NCBI RefSeq assembly: GCF_000346465.2
Contig: NC_034011.1
Span: 27,265,402-27,329,401, forward strand
Length of the DNA stretch: 64,000 nucleotides
Origin: Prunus persica
Taxonomy: Eukaryota; Streptophyta; Magnoliopsida; Rosales; Rosaceae
Direction of reading: 5' to 3'
The notes beneath the pieces were generated by a model. The model searched no databases. It was not told the DNA's origin and saw only the letters and a program-made list of their open reading frames with translations. This document shows positions 11,083 to 23,000 of this stretch, one piece after another. Position 1 is the stretch's first letter, and each line of letters opens with the position of its first letter. Made by a program: the position numbers and the translations under genes.

Positions 11083-14000
11083 AAGAATTAAAACCAAAGG
11101 ACAACCTAGTCTATGTGAGTTCAGAGAGTTCAGATGAATTTCCTTTCACAGTGATGCAGTTCAGCCCTCATCTTTTGCTTTTTCTTGTACTGTTATACGT
11201 AGAAAAATGTTATGTGCATAGAAACTTTAACAATTTATTGAAGAAAAAAATTTAAAAAAAAAAAAAAAAAAACTTGCAATAAGCATGGCCTATATGTCTA
11301 ATCATCATCCGAGTTGCATACAAAATAGTGAACAACCACTAATGCAAAAAGTGAACTCAAGTACAAAGGACATGTCAAGCTCAAGCAGCATGTCTTTCAA
11401 CAAGAAGATCATAGATAAAAAAAGGGAAACTATTGCTGACAAGTTCAATAAAATGCAACAAAGATTTGTTTAAGCCAGAAATAAAGTGCATAAAACCTAG
11501 AATTAAGCGTGAAGATGGATAATGATATTGTAAGAACGAAATGGAAAGGCAAAATTATGATTCTATGCTCAGATGTGAAAGCTCTACTGATAGAAGCATT
11601 CTAGCCTATTTTAATTTAGTTAGAGCGGAGCAATTCCTTTCATGGATTTCATGTGACTGTAGATACTCTTTCTTGATCACATGTGGTATTTGCCAATATC
11701 TTGGTCATCTGACCAAGGAGCATAACGTTGCTTTCAAGCACCTGCATGGATAAATATACTAGAAAAGAAATAGAATCAATCCACGAAAATGTAAACTAAA
11801 GTAATTATCTGCTCCTAATATTATTCCTCAAGAGCTAGAAGGCATATTTCCACAGAGGAAAAATAAATTCAACAAATCCTTCTATTGTCATAAAAATAAA
11901 AATAAAAACCGTGAGGAAAATAAGTGATTCAAAATCCTCAGTTCTATCCTATTGGAATAAAATGATATCACAAATTCTTTTATTATGAAATAAATGACAA
12001 ACACTCGATCAAACTATCTAAAAAAGATAAGCAAAACAGAAACCAAAAACCACTTGAACTAGCAGATAATGACAAGTAGTAGCATATGCAACTGCTAGTA
12101 TCTAACAAATGAAAGTGAAAATAAAGATCACACACATGCACAGGCACAAAAAAGAAATATTGAACTGCAAACCTGAAAAAACAAAAAGGAGGCAACTGAA
12201 AAGTAAAAATATTACCGGCCTTAGAGTTGGGGGAGAGAGTATGTGTAACAGGAATGAAATTGAGTCTTCTACAAAGGACTTAATTGACAAATGTCTTGAA
12301 ATAAATGGTGGAACTGTGCTGTACCAAGACCTTAAACTTTCAACCTTTTCCATCAACATTGTTCGGTATCTGAATTTATGAATGAGATTTGATTAGTAAA
12401 AAACAAGAATTTGTATGATTTACTTCAAAATCCAACAGGTTTACCGATACCTATGATAAGATTTTGGCCACTCAATATTTGGTCTCTGCACTTGGGCTAC
12501 CAAATGATGTACGGTGATCGCAACAGCTGGCAGATAAGCTGCAAAACAGAAAAAGAGGAAAGAATCAATTAAGAATATATTTGGAATGATTTACAACATT
12601 GAATGGTAGATAGTTAAATATCTTTACCATAAAGGGGCACGTGTTGTGTACGCATAATATATTTGTGCATAAGGTCAGAGGCACCAAGACTATTTAAGCA
12701 TTTGACCTTCAGAGAATAGAGAGCATTGTATAACGTCAACTGTCTTGTTTTAGCACATCCCAGGTAATCAATATAGTCAAACCAGGTGGCTTACAGTCTT
12801 TTGCATCACTGGATCATGATAAGGAAGATGCAAAAAGTTTTCATGAAGACCATCCGCAATCAAATCATAGTCACCGCTGCAAAGTTATTGAGCAAGCCAG
12901 GTAGACATTAAATATTTCAAACACCCGTTGAACATATGATGTTTGCTGCAATTTACTACCTACCAGTTAGAAATGAGAGCATGCAAGGAGTCAAATTCAT
13001 TTGACATAATTCCACAGCTCCTATTGGTTCTTCTGTCCATCTTCGTTTTTCTCTTTTGGAATATCTAAAGAGAGTAGCATCTTCAAACATAAGACTGAAT
13101 ATTGGATACAGCAATTAAGAAACACATCACCCAATTTTACCACTGTACCTTACCTCTTTCCAGACATCAAACACACTTCTTGACAAGTCCTTTCGACCAA
13201 CCACTTGAGAATCAATCCCCCACTAAAAAGTAAAACATTAGAAAAATAACTTAGTATAAAACCACTCCATTTTAAAGAAAATAATGCTTTTTTCTTCAAA
13301 CAGAAACTAACATTAAAAATTCCACTGAAATTAACTACCACCATTCACCAGGAAAACACCTAAACTATAATGAGAGGGTAATTAGGGCAGTTTAGAAGTA
13401 ATCCTAGGAAACATCCGTGATTATGACATTAACTAGTATCATGCAGAGAGTCATGTTTACTTTATTTCTCCAGAAAAGATGATAAAGTGCTCAAAACCTT
13501 AATACATATTTTCACAATGTTTAATACTCACAAATTTCAAACAGAAACTTTGTACTTAAAGTAGGTGACCTAAATGGAAACACAAACCCCACTGTTTGAA
13601 TGCTTAAATGACTGCAGTAATGAAAATTCCTTTTCAGGTGAAAACATGGTCAGCCTCTATTCAACTATAAAGTCGACCTTACGCAATGAGTCACAAATAT
13701 TGAAAACAACAAAAGATTAGCCATATTTTCCAGTCATGTCATGCCTTCTGTTCTCAACTTGCAACACAAGCCAACAAAACCATCCTAGAGAAAGCCAACA
13801 AAAGATTACCGCATTGAGTGTTTCCTTCTTCTTGTTGAGAAACTGAAGAGTGTTCAAGCATGAACGTATATCACATTCTGTAACATAAAGGCTGGAGTGA
13901 GTGGAAAAGATAGATTGAATAGAATGACAGGAATTCTGAAAATAGTATAAACTATTATAAACTAAATTTCACTCATAACAATAATTCAATTTGAACTTAA

Positions 14001-17000
14001 AATGGGGATCAAACTTGTAAACAACACATCTAGAGTATCTGTTAAAGAACTGGTCTTAACAATATGAATGACCCAATTGATGAATTCTTAAAAAAAGGAT
14101 GTATGACCCACCTGTATACCCTGCAAGTGCAGTAAGTGCAATAGAACTTGTTTTCATTTCCTCCTTGGTACATATATATTTCAGCCTGTAATAGAACATT
14201 GACGAAATTTGAGGAATAATGTGACATTGGAACGTATGAAACTCTTAAACACAGTAAATGGGATCAAATCAAGTGATACCACAGATTCAGTTCGAAAAAC
14301 AAGTGCAAATAACAGGCATTGTTTTGAAAGAGACCATGCACTTCAACTAACATGATATCTATAGTACCAATCGGGGATATGAATATCGGCATCGGTAGCT
14401 TGGTATATATGTATGGTATGCTAGTACATACATTTATTATTTTTTTCCGTTACATTACATAATTACTATTTCATGATAAAGACAGAGAGCAATCAAAACC
14501 CTAGTTATTTTAATTTAAGATACTTAATTTTACCTGAATAAAAAAAACATCAAGATTCATTTCCAAGAAAGAGATATATCACGAATTATATCAATATTGA
14601 AATAAATTCAGACATGCACAAGTTACTCATTCATAGAGGTCCTCACTCATCTCACAAGATGACCACCTTCCTAAAGGAGTGAATGGAGTGGTCGGAAGTA
14701 CAAAGAGGACACAACCCAGACATGAGCAAACATGCATCAGACACACATGTTTTGCATATTCAAATACAATTAAAAGCTAAAAAAATAGTAAGGGACCCTG
14801 AAGCTGTGTATCTTCATAACATGATATAAAGGAGAGAATCCAGGGAAAAAGCCCAAATTCATTTTAAAAATTAAAAAATTGATTTGCATACTGATTAATG
14901 TTGAATAATCAATTCATGCTAGCTGCAATTAAAAAAGAAAAAAGTTTTGAAAATCATCTCAAATTTTATTTATCCCAGCTGTAATTATGAAATCTTTGTT
15001 AATTTACAAAACCAAGATTTGTGACATACCTGTTTCAAAGTATGGTTCTGAAAATTATTTATGGAAACTATAAGTATGGTTGAGAACTCAAATTTTGGTG
15101 ACATTTTGAGTGAGCTTATAAGTTGTGATATCTATATCTTGCTATTCTTTTTACATTGGGTATGACCATGCCATTATCAACTATTATAAATTACAAACAC
15201 AGGCACAAAGTCTTTCACTCACCACGTTCATGTTCTAACTTTTGACAGTCTACTATGTTGTCATTAGAAAAAGTCACAGGCTTACCACATGCTCCATACA
15301 TGTTAGATATTTTGAAAAGTATTTTATTCACTTTCCATGGATCTAAAACTTTATCCATTTGCAAAGCATTTGGTGGGAAGTGGGGTTTCTGGTTGTTGTA
15401 AGATGACTTAGATGAGTAAGATTCATATGCAGATAAGTCATATTGTTACAATTTTGTACCCCGCTATCAAACGATATACTCTATCAAATGAGGTTATTGA
15501 TGAAAAGGAAGATATACAGAACTTCATTGGCTGGGGTTTCAAAACAAACTTTAGAATTGCATGATATGATGATATTGGTTCTTCACCTTGAACTAATTAT
15601 TGATAGAAGTTTCAGCCATATATCGCTCTTCACAACAGACAATAAACATGAATATAACGAGATGCCAAATCACATAAAATTATGTAAATATGAAATGGAT
15701 CCGGTAAACAATTTTTTGGGGAAAATTTATCTTTTGCAAAAGTTACCTGCTTACCACTCGACTCACTGTTGGTTGAACAAAAACATGAACCCTATAAAAC
15801 AATAAGTAGTGTCGTCAAGCCAATAAACCTTCAAGAAATCCACATAACTGTTAAATATTATGGTATGGATTCAGGTTCCATCATTTAAAACTATCTGTAG
15901 TTGCTACCATTGTCAGTTTTTGATAATAAACAAACTTTCATTTAAGGAAAAGAAAGAGGACATGTGTTACCATTATCATTGAAATGGCTAGAAAGAAAAA
16001 AGAGAATTTACTGTAAATGGGGTGACAAAGATGTGATATTAATAAGATATGCTGCTTCATTTTGTGTACTAACCAATGCAAAACTATGTTTAAATGAATT
16101 TCCAATCTCTTACATTTGGAACTGGTAAAAACACTGTAATATGATGAGGACATCTTTGTCAAACCCATTAGGGCTTACAAAAGAAAGAGATGGAAGAGGA
16201 AGTCATTTAATTTGGTCTTTAAATCTGGCTATTTTTTATTCCTGCAATTAGTTTCTAACTCTAGTTGATCCCGATCCCAACCAATCATAGTTGTATAGTA
16301 GTCACAAATCTAGTTATTTTCGTAAAGCTTGGAAGCAAAAGTAAGCATATGCTTTGACAATACATCTACTGACAAATTCTGTAATTGGGTTTCTATAATT
16401 TTTTAACTCATGCAAAGAATGACTTACTTTGCTACTCGGCGCAATGGTCTCAAAGCAGGTGCATAAAGGTCATTACATATGCAAATAACCTACATGAGAA
16501 CAAAAGAATTTATTATAGTATCAAAACGCAAAAGAAAAAAATAAACCATTAGTCCATTGAAACTCACAGGCCTCGACAAAGATGCAGTTTTCCGCCCCCT
16601 TTTTGAAGAAAACCTTCCCAATTTTAGTTCTTTATTGACATTATCCTTCTCCATATCAAACTTCCTATCAGCAGAAACCTGCATGTAAATATAAGAAAAT
16701 CAATTATATGATACAAACTAGTGAGCTGAAATTGATTCTTAATATACCAATTTCAGTTCAGCAACTAATTATTTATTTAGTAGCTCATTGTACACACTTA
16801 CTACAGACACTACCCAGAAATTTTTTTATGTTAAGAAATTTACAAAATATTAATATATAGCAAAAGGCCTTCATGGTTAAATTTTCATAAATCCCTTAAA
16901 TGGCCTTAATTAATTAATTCTCTAGACAGAATACCATTTACTACATAATGGTAAAATAGTCAAAATAAAATAGTCAAAGAAATTGCTTATTTCACCCACT

Positions 17001-20000
17001 GATTACAGTCTACAGGCTTATCTCATACTATCCCACTCCAACTATAGCAATTGAATCCAGCTATGTGCGGTACGAAAAGCCTATTTGTACGAGCGTTAGG
17101 GCTTTCTGAGAGGCTAGTCCCCTACAAATTATTTAAAAATGTCTCTCTCTCAATGTCTCCGACCACCCTAGATGGTCTAGTGAGGAGGGAGGAAGCAAGA
17201 GAGTAATTGTAAACGTACAAATACAGGTAATCTTTCTTCTTTTTTTTTTGGTAGAAACATAGTAATTGTATTACTAAAACATACAAGCAAAGTGGACTAC
17301 AAATGACAGAAGATACTACCCTCTGCCTACAAAACAGGTCACGGAAACTTAAGAACAAGAACACACATCTCTTGACCATGCAGAAACCAGAATCACCTAA
17401 TCTACATTCAAGATACAATCCATACAGCAGTCTACCCCAATGAAGAGAATTGCTCCAAGGGGATGCCTTTAAATTGTTTGGCACGGAAGGGCCAAAGGAA
17501 GCTAAAAGTCTAATCCTATCCCAAATTAACTCCCACCTCCTTCTTAGATTCAGAATTTCACTTGGTTCTCTTCCAACCAAACACACCACAAAAGAGACAA
17601 GACATTACATCTACAAAGAATAATAAACTTGTTAGCACTTACAAGGCCACAACCTACAAAACAAGTAAAAAAACCAATATTGCCTAGCCTAATTTATCAA
17701 TGCTCAATTCTACTTCTTGTAACCATGAAATTAGTGAAATTCAATGGTCTTGCTTAAATATACATAAGGTAATAAAATGTGCACATAAAGTCATAACCAT
17801 GCTAGGGTTTTCTATCCTAAAGATTGAGTTTCCAATTCAAACAATTCTGGAAGGATCCTAATGTTATGGCATACGCCGACAAATAATTAATTGTGGTAAA
17901 GAACCTGAAACAAAAAATGGATTACCATGCTACTACCCTAATCCTGGCACCATGGATCATAGAAATGAAATAGAGCGGAAAAAACCTTACTAAGGCAATT
18001 CATAAAGCATTTCATTAAAGGATTTGACATTTTTTCCAGATCTGTAGGGGTAATTACATTTTCTTTTCATGCTTATTATTTAGTAATGGTCATTAAGCCA
18101 TAGAAATTTAGTTCTTTAATTTCTCAACTTTGAAGATGATAAAAAAAAAAAAAAAAAAAAGAATATAGAACAATAGAAGCATGGATAAGTGTACCCACTA
18201 AGCCACCAAAACAAATTAATGAATTCCCCGGATACCTCAAACACAGAAATTTAAAAATTTAAACCTGTAACCATTACCAGTTTTAGAATAAACTCCACGA
18301 CACCTTTTCCATCACTGAGAGCTCCATCTATTTCGTCAATCACCTAGAGGAAATGCAATTGATTTAAGTCATGTGCACCCACAATAAAAAGGTTAAGCTT
18401 GAAAAGTAGAACCAACCAAACACTTCGGCCTCGAGTCAATTCTCACGGACTCCTTATGATCAACTATGACCGACTCCATCTGAACGACATCAAGAATTTT
18501 AGCCCCAATTGTGGATGATGATCGATCATCACTAGCATTAACCTACAAAGCATGAACATCATCTTAAGTACATAACTAGTGTGCCACAGAAGTGAACGCA
18601 ATATTCCGTTATACAAAAGCCTTGAACCATGAAAATCATTTAAGGCTTTTGTATATTGAGTAAATAAAGGGACTTAAATGAAACAATTAAAAACATAAGC
18701 TAGTGGTTGATATCCCTAATCCGTTCTGAATTGATTGAATCCGGTATTAGATTGACCGGCCTTTGATAGATTGATCGACTTCACAAGAACGCTCAACCAA
18801 TGTTAGCTAGAAGAAAAGGTGGGAGTCCCCACTCTCTTAGCTTGTGTGACAAACAAGCAACCTTACTAATAAAGGCATAACGTTCCATATCCTTCACAGC
18901 CACAAATAGTTATATGGCTTAATTACTCTAGTACCCCTTTAAACTATGCTCAAATCTCACATTACCCTCAAAAATCACGATGAGCCACATTGCCCCCTTA
19001 AACGACTTATTGTGTCTCACTTTGTCCCCCACTGTAAAGTCCATCGAAAAGGCCATCAAAACCGCAAACATGGTCTGAACGAGACCCAGACCCATATTTT
19101 ACTGAAATAAATGTCAGGTGGATGCCATATGTTAAAAACATTTTTTAAAAAATTATTTAAAATAAAATTTCATGAGCTCTTCTCTATCCCCAACCTTGCG
19201 TTACCCATGAAGATCCAAGATATTCAACCCCGACTTCAAAATCCACACCTAAATAAGAGACTTACAAAGCAATCATCATTGCTAAGGTGATGCGGGAGCA
19301 TCTATTAGACTTTCCTAATCTAAGTGGGCATCAGCCAATAAGGCTAAGTTTTAGTTATATTAAATTAATGGGTTATTTTATTACTTGTTTTCCTATTTTA
19401 CTAGGATTTGGTTTAAATTCCTGTTCAGGTTTTTAATTCCTATGTCAATTAGGTTTTCTATGTTCTAGCATAAATAGGCTATTAAGAGACTCTTGGATTT
19501 AGTTTTGTTGATGAATATAATTTCAGACGTTAGTCTAGAGTTTTTGTTGGGATTTTGCCCTAGAACTCAATTATCTTTGTTCCAACTTTGATTCTACTGC
19601 TTTATCCTTCTATTCTCTGTATTTTGGGTATGTTTGGGTCGCTGGACAGCAGCTTATAACTGCTGACCTGCATCAAATTGGTATCATAGCCTAGTTTAAT
19701 CCTTGCTCCACACCATGGTTGGACGTGCTAGAGGTCGTGGACGAGGGAACCAAGCCCAACACGCAGAGATGGCTAAGATACGGCGTATGATAGAAGACTT
19801 GTCGAGAGCGGTGCAAGCCCTCAGACTGGAACGTGCGGATGCCTATATGGAGATTCCGGAACGCAACCGCGGACCCTTACACATACCGGAAGGTGGTGGT
19901 GAGGATGAATATGAAGACGAGACGAACGTCGACAACCCTTTTCATGAAGCTGGAAACCGTGGTGATGGTCATTGAGGTGGATTGGAAGAGCGGTTGGTTT

Positions 20001-23000
20001 GTGCGTTAGATTTGAATGGTGGAGGAATTAAAATTGAAGTTGTTGATTTCTATGGAAAGATGCATGTCGAAGATTATTTGGATTGGGAAGCAAGTCTAGA
20101 GAATTATTTTGAATGGAAGCTTATGGCAGAAGATCGCAAGGTGTTGTTTGTAAAGCTTAAATTGAAGAGTACCGCACTTCAATGGTGGAAGAGAGTTGAA
20201 GAACAGCGTGCTCGGCAAGGGAAGCAGAAGATCAACACATGGGATCGTATGAAATCCAAGTTACTAAAGCAGTTTTTACCGGCTGATTATACCATGGAGT
20301 TATATGAGCGTTTCATAACTTAAAAGCACCGCGACATGTTTGTTGAAGAATATACATAAAGAGTTTAATAATCTCTCAATTCGAGTTGGTTTGAATGAGG
20401 CTAATGAACAGATGACATCCTGTTATCTTTCTGGTTTGAATCAGACAATTTGAGATGAGATGGGGGTGGTTTGTTTGTTCAACCTTGAAGATGCTCGACA
20501 ATATGCTTGAATGGCAGAGCGAAGACTATCGCGTCATGGTGGAAAGAGCAGTTTCTAGCTGCCCAGATACGGGTTGGCAAAGCGATACTGTTGCTGTTCA
20601 TGGTGTCCAAAGTCATGAAGAAGCCAATCCAAGTACCCGAATAGGTGGTAGGAAGTCGGGTGCTGATAAGAGTGAAAAGGGGAAGGAAATAACACAATTT
20701 CATCCTCCAAACAGCGCTAATGTCAAGAATTCCAAGGCTGGAAGTACTTCACAAGGTTGATGTTTCAATTGCGGTGAGGCGGGGCATAAATCTTACGCTT
20801 GTCCACAAAGAAGGATAAATTTGGTAAGTGATAAGATTAACTTTCCAGAACCAGCATATGATGTTTATCGCAACGAGGAAGTTATTGATCTCTTACCAAT
20901 TGAAGGAGAATGTTTGTTGATAAGGCGAGTGATGACAACTCCTTAAATTGAGGAAGAAGATTGGCATCAACATAAAATATTCCAAACATGAGTCCTTTGT
21001 GGGGGAAAGGTGTGCAACGTGATTTTTGATGGAGGAAATAATGAAAACATTATCTCAAAGGAGGCGGTAGAATATTTGAAGTTACCAATTGAGAAGCATC
21101 CTAATCCCTACAAGGTGGCATGGTTTCGAAAGGGAAGCGAGGTACCAATCACTTCAAGGTGGTTGGTTAAATTCACTATGGGTAATACCATTGAGGATGA
21201 AGCTTGGTGTGATGTTGTTCCCACAGACGCATGTCATATCTTATTGGGAAGACCATGATTGTTTGACAAAGACATAATGCATTCTACTAAAGCTAACACC
21301 TATTCATTCTATAAGGATGGGAGAAAGTGGACTTTGCAGCCGCTTGAAGAAGGATTCTGCCACTCTCCTAAAGATGCATGGGTTAATGGTCATTTGAGAG
21401 CCCATAAGTTTGACATTGAGAGCAAGGAGGTGGCGTCTGTGTATCCACTTGTTGCTAAGAAGGATGTTGAGGGAGCTTCGAATAAATTGGAAGATGACAA
21501 TCTCCTAAATTTAGAAAACCTTCCCATGTTTGACTGTTGTTTGGAAGAAGATTGTGAAGTTTGTTTGGGAATTGAGAAAGCTTCTGACAAGGTATTTGGT
21601 GAGAGTAAACAAGATGAATCTAGTGTAATCTTGAAGGCAATGAATCACGAAAAAGTTGGATTTGAACTTTTGAAGCAACACAATCAACCAACGTTTGAAG
21701 GAAAGGTGATTCAAGAAATTCTTGAGGGAATTGTTGGAGATGAGATGAATTCCTTCGAAGGTGATACTTATGAGTATGCTGATTTTCTTGGGGTTGATTC
21801 TTTTAATTTGCAAACTACCAAGAACGTCATTGACCTTGTCAGACTACTGGTTTTTGGCGTGAAGAGTTTTTGGGCTGAGAGCTTGGCTGCAGAAGATATC
21901 TGGGACTGTTCCAGAAGGATAAAATATTCTAAATATTTATTTCTTTGGAGTGGGAAGGTTCAATATAAAGGCCAAAGTTCTATGGACAACTTATCTAAGA
22001 GGAGGTTATGTCTAGGTGGTTTTCACCAAACAATTGGAATTCGCGGAAGAATTCTTCCCAACCCGGTGGAGTTGATGTGGGAGCATCTATTAGACTTTCC
22101 TAATCTAAGTGGGCATCAGCCAATAAGGCTAAGTTTTAGTTATATTATATTAATAGGTTATTTTATTACTTGTTTTCCTATTCTTACTAGGATTTGGTTT
22201 AATTTCCTGTTTAGGTTTTTAATTCCAATGTCAATTAGGTTTTCTATATTCTAGTATAAATAGGCCATTAAGAGACTCTTGTATTTAGTGTTGTTGATGA
22301 ATATAATTTCAGACGTTAGTCTACAGAGTTTCTGTTTGGATTTTGCCCTTGAACTCAATTATCTTCGTTCCAACTTCGATTCTACTGCTTTATGATTTTA
22401 TTCTCTGTATTTTGGGTATGTTTGGGTCGCTGGACAGCAGCTTATAACCACTGCCCTGCATCATAAGGGTAAAGATAATGTTGAAGCTTTGGTTTGTTTT
22501 GTGGGGTAGGGATAATAGAATTAAGAAGATTAAGGGATTTGGGATTGGGCAGGGGAGGTTAGGGTGGTATGAATGGCCGAGGAAGGGTGTGTTAGAGAAG
22601 GGTCATGGCAGGGGGGTGAAGAATAATTTCAATATATTTATTGTATTTTTGCACACATGGCATAAATTTAACAAAACAGTGGTCCCGTTTGTTCCACATT
22701 AGCATTTTTAGTAAAGTATTGGACAGATTTGATGATGTCAGTCAAGAGGGCAACGTGAGTCATCGTGACTTCCAAGGGGGAATGTGCGATTTGAGGATAG
22801 TTTTAGGGGCACTAGAGTACTTAACACTGGTTATAATTCCTTCGCTACTATGTCTGATCAAGTGCCCAAGCTCATCTCTTTCTCATATTGCGTTATTGGA
22901 TTAGCAGACAGCACAAGACCCAAAAAAAAAAATGAAGGACCCAAATGATATTTTAGCCCGATAAGTAACTCCTAAGTATACATACAGCAAATGATACTGA

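Larger units (their letters stand above)
19288..22463 (+). mobile_element. Non-autonomous Ty3/gypsy element, copy 2 (gag and protease only), TSD TAAGG
   Basis: A complete element by its ends: 388-bp 5' LTR, 2397-bp interior and 391-bp 3' LTR. A perfect 5-bp target duplication TAAGG lies at 19283-19287 and 22464-22468. The interior holds gag, zinc knuckle, protease and a linker. It then passes directly to the 3' LTR with no reverse transcriptase, RNase H or integrase. Movement must have depended on enzymes from a related element, such as the lineage of copy 1. Gag and protease carry stops, so it may also have needed capsid in trans. Confidence 0.92.
18916..22827. mobile_element. MULE-like element in CTF18 intron 5, itself hosting a gypsy element
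   Basis: The left end GGCTTAATTACTCTAGTACC and the reverse complement of the right end, GTGTTAAGTACTCTAGTGCC, match. They continue inward for about 100 bp or more (CAAATCTCACATTACCC against CAAATCGCACATTCCCC). The flanks TAGTTATAT (18907-18915) and TGGTTATAA (22828-22836) agree at 7 of 9 positions, as expected for a decayed 9-bp MULE duplication. Without the gypsy insertion (19288-22463 plus one TAAGG) the element is only about 730 bp, so it is non-autonomous. Its termini resemble those of the 4841-6230 element. Confidence 0.78.

Noticed and set aside
15443..15805. Plus-strand open frame of 120 codons
   Set aside because: Lies across CTF18 intron 10 and antisense to exon 10; no family resemblance.
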